Assembly: GCA_003427395.1 (NCBI GenBank)
Contig: BFEA01000234.1
Span: 1,578,257 to 1,624,224, forward strand
Length of the DNA: 45,968 bases
DNA from: Chara braunii
Lineage: Eukaryota; Streptophyta; Charophyceae; Charales; Characeae
Reading direction: 5' to 3'
Shown: positions 38,500-45,968 of the stretch, one piece after another
Layout of the letters: each line of letters begins with the position of its first letter
Position numbering within the stretch: position 1 is the first letter of the stretch
Position numbers and translations under genes: made by a program
Notes under the pieces: model-generated
Seen by the model: only the letters and a program-made list of their open reading frames with translations
What the model was told of the DNA's origin: nothing
Databases searched by the model: none

Positions 38500-38860
38500 T
38501 AACTCCTCTAAATCAAGAAAATTTCGACAGCGCTTCCCGTAGGAAAAATGTCTTTCCAGAATTTATATCAGCCCAAATATAAAAGCAAAAATAGTCTTTC
38601 AATTTCAAAGTCCAATTTTGTCTAACTCCCTAAATTAGCAAAAATTTGGGCAGCACTCCTTTTAGAAAAGGAGACTTTTCAGATTTTTACTAAGCCATGT
38701 ATGAACTTTAGACAAGTTAAACTTTGAAAAGTCAAAAAATGACTAACTCCTTGGATTTGTAGAAATTTCGGTAGCGCTCCCCGTAGAGAAAGTAGCTTAC
38801 CAAAATTTATACAAGGCCAAGTATAACAAAAGATCTCAGAAAATGCGAGAATTGATCTAA
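38500..38860 (-). repeat. Right-arm hairpin array C (three units)
   Basis: Units near 38520, 38645 and 38760 match the left-arm 120-bp units. Inner stems read GCTTCCC-GTAGGAAAAA, CTCCTTTT/AAAAGGAG (38656-38673, perfect) and GCTCCCC-type. The flanks AAATTTGGGCAGC and AAATTTCGGTAGC are conserved. Confidence 0.75.
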
Positions 38861-39089
38861 GTAAAAAAACTATCCCAGAAAATACAAGAATTGAAACTAA
38901 CTCCTATGACTCTAGCACGTGGCGAGCGACTAAAACAACTACCTATCAAACTGAAACTCAGACCAAGTAGTAATCTCACTCAGCCACATGCAGGCCAAAC
39001 CACAAAGGTAAGTACTCTCACCAACCCCAAGTTCCTTTAGCAAATAATAGTTCATGCTTCCTCAGTAAGTTACCCCTTTATACCCAACT

Positions 39090-40060
39090 TACATAAGGCA
39101 TAGGTCAGGGCACCTGAACTTACAGAGCGCGCCCTACTTAGCCAAGCCCAAAGTCAGAATACCTAAACTTATAGAGCGTTATGACTTGGCCAGGTATACA
39201 CAAACAGAGGGCATAACTACTTCTCTCTTCTTTGGGCGTGTGACTAGACCACTCTAGTCACCCTGAACTATTTAATTAGCCAAGTTATATATACCTCTCT
39301 GCACTTAGTCTTCCAAATGGACATAGGGCTGAGCCGCTCATTTTAGAACGTTGCTCAGCCTGCCAAAATTTACCTTCAGTTATATCTCTTGATTATACTC
39401 TCTTCGAATTATTATAAGCTATAGTAAGGCTGTCCAATCGTATGGAACCCGTGCCTGACTAGCCTGTTCGTAGATAAAATCAATAATAACGTATAACCAA
39501 ATTATAACCATTGGGTTCCAGCATATGCGGGGCTTTGAGTCAAACCCCCTGAACTTACAGAAGGGTCTGCTTCTCCACCTGATTCCTTTCTCTCTGAGCC
39601 TTCCTATGCGTGGCATTGGGTCAAGCCCCATGAACTTACAGAAGGGTCTGCCCCTTTGTCAGTTTCATTCCCTTAAACCAAATGCAAGAAGAGACTGAGT
39701 CACCTAAACTTATAGAGCAGCTTAGTCCCCTCATTCAAAACCTAAAGAAACTCAGGAAAACCCAAAGAAAACAAGGGAGCTCAAGGCACCAAAATTTATT
39801 GAGCGCCCTGAGTTCCAGAAAGTCAATCACAGTCAAGCTCCTCGCAAGTCAGAGCAGTCAGGACACCTAAACTTAAAGAGCGTCCTGACCCTCCACACAA
39901 CTCACAGCACCGGGTCTCCCTAAACTTATGGGGACATCCCTGCCTCCAGAGCTTTAGGCTACCTAAACTTATAGAGCGGCCTGAGGCTTCATGCAAATCA
40001 AGATTAAACAAAGCGCTGGGTTTCCCCAAACTTAAGGGGACCTCCTAGCCTTGACGACCT
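39090..40060 (-). repeat. Right-arm hairpin array B: constant loop, varying stems
   Basis: On the plus strand the loop consensus is ACCTAAACTTATAGAGC. Stems: AGGGC/GCCCT (39107/39131), AAGTCAGAAT/GTTATGACTT (39151/39178, one mismatch), GACTGAG/CTTAGTC (39693/39721), CTCAAGGC/GCCCTGAG (39780/39805, one mismatch), GTCAGGAC/GTCCTGAC (39857/39882, perfect), GTCTCC/GGGGAC (39914/39930) and TTTAGGC/GCCTGAG (39953/39979). Related copies near 39530, 39620 and 40015 use a CTGAACTTACAGAAG or CCAAACTTAAGG loop. The array corresponds in position to the left array at 15.33-16.02 kb. Confidence 0.85.
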
Positions 40061-40211
40061 AATCAGTCTGCACACAATCTTGCCTTCATCCCAACCTCCC
40101 CCCCAGATGCAATCCCTTTTATTCAGAATCTGCTTTCAGGCAACCAAACAAAGTCTGAAGCTGAAATTGCACACGCATTCCTTTACTTAGTCTGAGTTCA
40201 AATCCTGAAAG

Positions 40212-40649
40212 TTAAAACAAAGTCAAAGTACAGGATGATACACTCAGCCAAACATAGAAAGGTATGCAGATAGGGGTTATAGACGGGTTTATAGAAGGAG
40301 TCAGGGAATTACCACTCAGTTCCCTGCCTCCAGGACTCCGCCTGAGTCCCGGTAAAGCTCCCGCAATCGGTGGGGCAAACCTCCCACAGAGGCCTTGGCG
40401 CGGGTCACGGGTCACAAGCCCGCCTGCCGCCTTCCTCTCAGGACCACAGACTAGACTTAGAATCAGAGGGACAAAAATAGGAAGTTTGAGTCGCTCAGAT
40501 ACAAGAAGGGTGTTCTCAGACTCGCGCGAGAGGGCCTTGTTACCTTCACTCGCCTGAGGGCCCCACAATGGCAGCCAACCGACAGCTTGACCAACGAACC
40601 CGGACTTGCCGAAGTGACGCCCCTCTGACGCCCTCCTTGATCGCAACAC
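40212..40649 (-). pseudogene. Reading frame shared by both arms (right copy), unidentified
   Basis: A 145-codon minus-strand frame begins MLRSRRASEGRHFGKSGFVG and includes GNKALSRESENTLLVSERLK. That segment matches the left-arm frame at 14781-15062 at amino-acid level over about 40 residues. The hairpin 40330-40352 lies within it. The last third, past the region shared with the left arm, is hydrophobic and without a match. Coding status is uncertain and no family is recognised. Confidence 0.3.
40330..40352 (-). ncRNA. Hairpin with compensatory changes between the arms (right copy)
   Basis: Minus strand: CCGGGACTC, loop AGGCG, GAGTCCTGG. This is nine pairs including the same G-T as in the left-arm hairpin 15052-15074, but with several base pairs exchanged. 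Labelled ncRNA as an inference. Confidence 0.5.
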
Positions 40650-41599
40650 TAACCCCCTCTTACAACCACTCCATCACGCTGCAGCAACAACCTTTCCCTG
40701 CAGTCCAACTACCTTCCCCCTTTCTCGTTAGGCTGGCTATGCGGAGCAACACAGCAGTCCACAACTGAACCCTCAAACCCTGCAACTTCCTTCTTGCTGG
40801 GTTGTTCGATGGCGCGGCCGGTCCATCGGCCCGCATATGAATCTCTAATCTCGTGACTGGCCTCACGCACCTGTCCACCGCCCCCGTATGCAGCGACAGT
40901 AGTCAAAGGGCAACTGCAGACTCTCCTTCAGGTGGACCTTCATCAAACGCAGGTACGTACCTTTGCTCCACCATTCTCACCTCTCTCTTTCTCTCTCTCT
41001 CCCGACCCTTAATGCACCCAGCTCTTCCCCTGACCTGATGCATGCACTTCAGTTGCGCGCACGGTGGTCGTGGGGGGGGGGAAACCAGGAGCACTGCGAT
41101 CCAACTGAACAGCAACAGATGGGGGTAAAAACCGCACTTGGTTTAATTATATCCGTAGCTTCAAACGAACCTCCCGCTAAGATGCGGAAAGACACACCCT
41201 CACATTCTAAAGCTTCCTTGTAGGAGCTAGGCAATCCCAACTTTTAAAAGTACTAAACACTCTCGCCACTGAACACAGGCAGCCGACTCACAGAGCACAC
41301 AAGCGGTGAACACAGAAGGCGCGGCCCGTCGGATGATCCGTGCGGCAGTGAAACAGCGGATGCGCAAGATGGCACCCACCACACGGCCACACCGCACAGC
41401 GACCGCACCAGCCTACAAGGAGTCACATACGGGACGAGCAAGGTACGGTCAGTGGTGCAATGGCGGAGCTTCGACGAGGACGTTTGTACATCCGGAACAA
41501 ACAACACACGGCCAGTCCGCACCCCGATCTGACCAGGGAGTCACTCCGACGAGCACTTGTCACCACCGATAGACTCACCCGGCCCAAACCCCCCTTATT

Positions 41600-42065
41600 C
41601 GGGCCTTCGTTCGTTCGTTTTCATCAAGAAACAAACGAAGTCAGCCTTCCCTCCTCCCGCTCCTCTTCGCTTCAGCCATGGCTCGGCGCACCTCGTCTCA
41701 CACTAGCCTCTAAATCCTCTAACCCAACTCTAAAACTAATCACGAAATCGGGTTCGCCCGATTGTAAAACGTCGGAATAGGCCTTTCTCCCACCCGTTTT
41801 TTTTTTCCATCAAGAAACGGGTGGGATCGATACTTTCTCCCCCCCCCCTTCCTCGCATGCACTTAGCATGGGAACCCATCCGGGTTCATTCATATCCCCG
41901 ACTCCCTCTGCCTGAGTGTCCGTCGCCCCGCTACCCCACTCCACTGCCCGACGCCGATCACCCCGCTACCTCTCCTTTCGATCTAACCCTCCCATCTACT
42001 TTGCGATGTCTGAGAACCCCAACTTCGACTCCTCCCTAGCTCGATTCCTAACGGAATCGAGTGCG
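41600..42065 (-). repeat. Right-arm hairpin array A
   Basis: Stems: CTTCGTT/AACGAAG (41605/41634), TCCCACCCGTTT/AAACGGGTGGGA (41788/41815, 12 perfect pairs around a T-rich loop) and CTCGATTCC/GGAATCGAG (42040/42053, 9 perfect pairs). The first two have TTTCTTGATG at the loop when read on the minus strand, as in the left-arm array. Period about 180-250 bp. Confidence 0.75.
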
Positions 42066-43210
42066 CTACTCCTTTTTCGTAGTGCCTGGCTCACCTTCCC
42101 GCCATATCCCGCCACCTTCACGCAAGGCTTTTTCCCAATAATTCCTTCTCCAATACTCTAATGCTAAAACTAACGTTACTAACGCATTCGCCCACTCAAA
42201 AACCCTTAGCTAGCATCTACCCCCGCCCAGTTACACGAAAGGGACAGGCAACTACACTAATTTCCGGCCCGCCATAGCGAGCCCCTGCCATTTCGCTTGC
42301 TGCACGTTCCTGGGGCGGAATTGTGCCAGGTTCATTCCCTCATTTCCCCCCTCGTGCTCATAACCTGACTCTCTCTGTATGTACCCGGCGTCTCCCTCTC
42401 TCTTGCCCGTTCCCGCCCAGCACTACTCCGCCAACCCCGTTCCCTCCTTCACTCCCAGCGTCGGATGAACCTGGCGCGACCTATGTCCAGGTTCCAGGCC
42501 ATCTTCACCCCTGCCCGCCTGCTGCCTGTGGCCCCACCCCGCTGCCCGCGACTTCTCTACCCCACATGCACCCGGCCCACCTTCGCGTCCGCGTTCACCC
42601 CACTCTCCCACGGTTGTCGTCAAGACTTCACCATTTCTTCCTCGTAGCCCTATTTTCCCTCGATATCCGAACTCGACGAAAACAACAACTGGTTGGAGGA
42701 GGAAAACTCAGCACGTATGGCTCCTCCTCCACTTCATATATTCTTTTTTTCTTCGCGCGCAGGGGCCAAATCTTTTCCGAATCGTTCCAATTTTAACAGA
42801 TTTCCTGAAGGACGTGGCCGGGGCAATGCCCCGCGTCTTTCCCAAAGGCCGCTCGGCCCTCTCTACCTTGTGCCCGCCCCCGGCCTATCTCGCATCCGGG
42901 TTCATCCCGGGTTTCTCATCCACTATCCTCAGGCCGTGGGAATGCAAATCTCCTCGTATTCATTCTCCCCTTAACAGATACTCCGAGGGACTGTCACCGC
43001 ACCGACTCCCCATCGGCCTCCCCTCTGCTCCTCCACAGGCACCTGGCCAAGTCGTCGTTCGGGTTCATCCTCGGACTCCCTCACGTCGCCTCGCATAATG
43101 GCCAGGCAGGTCTCCTCCGCGCCGCTCCACTTGGCTATCCTTGCATGGACTTGGCCCCCCTCTTTATCGATGTGCACCCGGCGCAGCCTGCGTCCGGGCT
43201 CCTTCCAAGT
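41860..43210 (-). repeat. Degenerate GGATGAACCCGGA / CCGGGTGCA motif series
   Basis: On the minus strand, words like GGATGAACCCGGAT and GCCGGGTGCATG recur at irregular 100-150 bp intervals: about 41877-41900, 42325, 42465-42490, 42565-42600, 42895-42910, 43040-43070 and 43170-43200. The left arm shows weaker matches (GGGTGCGTTCAGAC at about 12587, GAATGAATTTGGGCGCG at about 12836). The many overlapping frames in this GC-rich block have no consistent coding strand. Confidence 0.5.
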
Positions 43211-43405
43211 CCCTGCGCCCGATTCTCGCGCCGGGGCGGAGAAAATCCCCTCCGTATCAGCCCAATCTTTACGGATGTCCCGAAGGACCTCATCGCGCGG
43301 CAGCCTGAAGGGGCCAAACCCGGGTTGGCCACCCCACATAATCCAATCCCGTTGGCCCTTCTCGCGGGCGCCGCCTCCTAGCCTCGAACATGGGCTGCCT
43401 CCCAA
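42971..43405 (-). pseudogene. Possible decayed reading frame of the right arm, unidentified
   Basis: A 144-codon minus-strand frame begins MGGSPCSRLGGGAREKGQRD and includes PRDEVLRDIRKDWADTEGIF, APARESGAGTWKEP and RLRRVHIDKEGG. The left arm, plus strand, gives the similar FLRDIR, a stop, then NWDATEKI and VPAQGK at about 12270-12335 and at 11180-11250. The likeness at protein level over about 25 residues hints at an ancestral gene in the arms. The nucleotide identity there is high enough that protein-level selection is not needed. No family is recognised. Confidence 0.3.
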
Positions 43406-44373
43406 CCGTTTATGGGTGTACCCACCGCGCTAGGCTCTTGGGTGTCAACCATACCCGCGGCACAGCCTCCCAGGCGAACCGGTGTCGGGCGTGGCTCCGG
43501 CGTAGCTACTACGACAGTCTACAACCGCATTTCAGGCAACCTTGCAAATACAACACACCCCCACGTGCTCCTACCGCAGTCCCGCGTCCCAAAACGGGAC
43601 ACGGTAAATAAAACAAATGCGGGAGTAAAACAAAGAATAAAAAATGAAATAAGAATTAATATCGGGGGAACAGCGGGATGTTGGCGCCTCGTCAGTCCCG
43701 CGGATCGAGCCCGCCGCCGCGCCCGTAAACAAAATCGAGGGGGATAGCCCTGGCGGCCCTCAACCCCATCGGCTTTCTTCTCGATGCTCCACCGCTGTCG
43801 CGCCGGCGTCCGCTGGCCTCGATCCCGGAGCCTCCGTAGTAATAGCCCAACGTCGTAACCTATAGGGCTAGGCCCAAGCCTGAGACCAATACACGCGGAG
43901 TGCCATATAGGGCAATGCAGGGCCGCGCTTTGGGGCCTACAAATCGGCTACGCGGCTCCCAATGCCCGCGCCGGCTTGCTCACACCGTGCCATAATTGCC
44001 CCGCGCGCCATCCCACGACACCCTGCTCACCGTACGAAATCGCGCCGTCGTCGCCGATGCCGTCGTTGGGGTCGTCCTCCGCACACGCGCCCGACTCGGT
44101 CAGGCGTAGCCATCAAATGAAAATATCTTTAATTCCTGCTTAGTCAAACGTAAATAAAACAATAATAAAATATCATTAAACGAAACGGCCGACGTCCATG
44201 TCAGCTCTCCGATCAACGACGGAAAAGAATCACGCGCGTCTTAACCCTGCGCGCCCACGCACTCTCTATACTAGCCAGCCAACCAGTCAATCGTAAATCA
44301 CAGACGCGGCCGCGCCTAGCGCGGTATACTCAAACTTCAAACCAGAACTATTTTCTGTCGCTTGGAAAAACTG

Positions 44374-44399
44374 GGGCGGATACCCTTGTAAGGGTATTC
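44374..44399. repeat. Outer conserved block of the right arm
   Basis: Identical in reverse complement to 10049-10074. It contains TACCCTT/AAGGGTA. Arm similarity ends shortly beyond, near 44410-44450. Confidence 0.75.
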
Positions 44400-44524
44400 A
44401 CGCCGACAGCGCCGGTTAACACGGAGGCCGCATTCGGCCTTCGACGGCGGCCAGATGCGTCACCAAAACCCGGCGCGCAGGGCCTGCGGCCCATATCTGG
44501 GAAAGGTTCAAGTGGCTTAAGATC

Positions 44525-44870
44525 GTGGTTGATAGCCTAGTAGATAGCCTAATTTATAGCCTAGTCGAGTAGGGGGATCAGTACCCCTAGTTGATAAGTA
44601 AGTCGATGGCCTAGTTGATAGATGAGTTGATATCCCTAGTGATAGCTTAGTTACTAGGCCATTTGCAGTATGATACTGAAGATCCTCTGTTACCTGGTAA
44701 GATCTTAGCCAGTACTAGGGTGACAGCTAAGCCAGCCACACTACTTTGAACCCTGGACCAGGACCTGGAGCCTGTTCCGGTACCTCAATAAGTCTGCGCT
44801 AAGGTAACAGCTTTGCCAGCCACACTTCTAGAACCCCTTGGACCGGTACCTGTTCGGGTACGCCGAAAGA
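44525..44870. repeat. Degenerate minisatellite and 84-bp tandem pair
   Basis: 44531-44665 holds imperfect TTGATAGCCTAG-type repeats of about 20 bp, with a GGGG/CCCC hairpin at about 44571-44588. 44716-44787 and 44800-44865 are two diverged copies of one unit (GGTGACAGCTAAGCCAGCCA versus GGTAACAGCTTTGCCAGCCA), offset 84 bp. Confidence 0.75.
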
Positions 44871-45027
44871 GTTTTTTACCTGCCCAACCAGGGAAAAAGT
44901 AAATTTGCTTCGTGCGGCACTTTTTGCCCCATCTGGGGACAAATTAATACAAAGGGGTTTTGGCCTTGAGATATCAGCATCCAACGGTCCGGCCCTAGGT
45001 AATTCAGAACTGTAGTATTTATCCAGG

Positions 45028-45092
45028 GGCCTATAGCTCAGTTGGTAAGGCACGTCCGTGGCATTCAGGAGGTCCTGGGTTCAATCCCCATT
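45028..45092 (+). repeat. tRNA-derived SINE-like head
   Basis: GGGCCTATAGCTCAGTTGGT contains an A-box-like word and GGTCCTGGGTTCAATCCCC a B-box/T-arm-like word at tRNA spacing. The following bases do not complete an acceptor stem and the anticodon stem is poorly paired. It is therefore not a functional tRNA gene. Such a head followed by unrelated sequence is the usual structure of a plant-type SINE; its 3' end is not defined. Confidence 0.55.
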
Positions 45093-45700
45093 GAATCATC
45101 TACCTCCCTTGGCAAGCTTGGCGCCCGCCACCTAGAGATAGGCCGTTGGTCCCCCTAAGTGGCATTGAGCAGAGACTGCTGATGTTGATAGGGCGAAGGG
45201 ACCGAAGGGGAGGCATAACCACTGGCCCATCGAAGAAGCCCAGTCCTGTTGGTACCGGCTGACCCCTGGCCAGTACCGTACCTGCTGGTGGGTGCAGCTC
45301 CCGCATGTTCCCTCGTTGGAGGCTTGAGCACGGATGTGGCTGCTACTACCGGGTTCCCCGTGAAAGTATAGTGACAATAAAAATGGCCTGAAGGGCCGTC
45401 CTGTCCAGATTGGACAGGTAATTGATTTGGTTGGTCCAGTTGGTACGGGTACAAGGATTTTGTTGAGGCCAATTTTCACAAACAAAAAAGAATGGGATAG
45501 CGCCCTACATTTTCCTTGTTGCGTACTGGTGAGGTCAGAGCGCTGGATCTCTCTTCTGGACGCTGCCTGCATGTTTCACCTGCATGGTTTGGCGGTACCT
45601 CTGACGGTAATGAAGCTGCGCCTCGCCATCTCAACGACGGAAGGGGCAGGCTTCTGTGTTTGAAGCAGCTCAGGAGATGAGCTGGAGAGAGTGGAGCTGA
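45093..45700. other. Unique sequence after the SINE-like head
   Basis: Overlapping frames exist on both strands: 146 codons on the minus strand at 45132-45572 and 78 codons on the plus strand at 45427-45663. Neither shows a recognisable domain. TGTCCAGATTGGACAGG (45400-45418) is a short inverted repeat. Confidence 0.35.
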
Positions 45701-45702
45701 CA

Positions 45703-45842
45703 GGCGCGCGCACACACACACACACACATACACACACGCAGAGAGACTCGCACTCACACGCACACACGCACACAGGCACAGGCACACAGTCTTACACATA
45801 CGCCCGCCCGCCCGCCCGCCCGCCCGCACGCACGCGCACACG

Positions 45843-45920
<78 letters not shown>
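45703..45920. repeat. Microsatellite block: (CA)n, (GCCC)n, (CA)n, (GA)n
   Basis: CA-rich at 45703-45790, (CGCC)n at 45801-45828, CA at 45835-45880 and GA at 45880-45920. Frames rich in VCVC or SLSL are artefacts. Confidence 0.95.
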
Positions 45921-45925
<5 letters not shown>

Positions 45926-45968
45926 ATATGGTTAGTAGGGAGAGAGAGAGAGATCTGCATATGGTTAG
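45921..45968. repeat. 33-bp tandem repeat truncated by the window end
   Basis: TCTGCATATGGTTAG occurs at 45921-45935 and again at 45954-45968, each preceded by a GA tract. The array may continue beyond the window. Confidence 0.85.

Larger units (their letters stand above)
36680..44430 (-). mobile_element. Right arm of the giant inverted repeat
   Basis: This is the reverse complement of 10.03-19.42 kb in the same order, lacking the two tandem duplications of the left arm. From inside out it has the conserved inner segment (36.7-37.2 kb), a single 0.53-kb hairpin-rich unit (37.26-37.73 kb), the invariant 32-bp block (38202-38233), hairpin arrays C (38.5-38.85 kb), B (39.1-40.06 kb) and A (41.6-42.06 kb), a GC-rich segment, and the outer 26-bp block (44374-44399). 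No gene product common to both arms is recognisable beyond two short frames. Divergence shows this is an old structure and not an assembly mirror image. Confidence 0.85.

Noticed and set aside
41253-43747. Overlapping Pro/Arg-rich frames in the GC-rich part of the right arm
   Set aside because: Same GC effect. Only one of them (42971-43405) has any counterpart in the left arm, and that one is reported with low confidence.
10030-44430. Inverted repeat as an assembly mirror artefact
   Set aside because: The arms differ at many positions and by two tandem duplications, which an artefactual mirror copy would not show.
10030-44430. Endogenous giant-virus insertion with terminal inverted repeats
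   Set aside because: No capsid, polymerase, helicase or other viral core gene is recognisable anywhere in the arms or the spacer.
45028-45092. Functional tRNA gene
   Set aside because: A- and B-box words are present, but the acceptor stem is absent and the anticodon stem is poorly paired. A tRNA-derived SINE head fits better.

Overview
The window is eukaryotic nuclear DNA from a repeat-dense genome. I can support no intact protein-coding gene in it. Introns, poly-A/T tracts, dinucleotide and tetranucleotide microsatellites, a Ty3/gypsy-type retroelement, tRNA-derived SINE-like heads and foldback/MITE-like elements all point to a large eukaryotic genome. A plant or streptophyte-alga genome would fit, but this is an inference from style and no host gene pins it down. 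Nearly every open frame longer than 60 codons is low-complexity, lies inside a repeat, or is a decayed fragment.

Layout. 0-3.2 kb: a decayed Ty3/gypsy pol (zinc knuckle, protease, RT, RNase H, integrase, C-terminal tail), followed to 4.26 kb by its 3' non-coding region with two palindromic ACGTGG boxes. 4.28-5.05 kb: a composite microsatellite and a GTAC-rich inverted repeat. 5.1-9.9 kb: mostly unique AT-rich DNA with decayed minus-strand reading frames, a small GC-ended element at 6.6-7.07 kb, and a TATA box with a 29-codon Cys/His ORF at 7.65-7.79 kb.

The dominant structure is a giant imperfect inverted repeat. The left arm (about 10.03-19.4 kb) and right arm (about 36.7-44.43 kb, reverse-complemented) are collinear from end to end. 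Their length difference is explained by two local tandem duplications present only in the left arm (1.08 kb at 10.4-12.57 kb and about 0.53 kb at 17.83-18.86 kb). Anchors include a 26-bp outer block, a 32-bp block and a block of about 37 bp that are identical in both arms, although other parts are strongly diverged. The arms are mostly non-coding and consist of serial hairpin arrays. In three array families the loop is conserved while the stem sequence changes from copy to copy with pairing kept. Some stems also differ between the two arms by compensating changes. This is the most unusual feature of the window and I do not recognise it as a described system.

The 17 kb spacer (19.4-36.7 kb) holds many smaller repeats: a paired GC-rich module family with a shared 60-bp motif (23.2-24.1 kb); a 1.07-kb element with about 83-bp terminal inverted repeats (24.18-25.24 kb); a dispersed hairpin family (20.6, 25.6, 25.8, 28.3 kb); two copies of a foldback/MITE of about 520 bp (27.67 and 29.81 kb); a three-unit 171-bp array (30.5-31.0 kb); a family of TTATAG..CTATAA palindromes; and a 1.6-kb unit repeated nearly in tandem (32.3-36.2 kb, with a partial copy at 28.6 kb) that carries a type-II-tRNA-like sequence in each copy. 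After the right arm come degenerate minisatellites, a tRNA-derived SINE-like head at 45.03 kb and a terminal block of CA/GCCC/GA microsatellites.

All similarities between repeats were judged by eye. Boundaries given to about 10-50 bp are approximate, and no percentage identity was computed.
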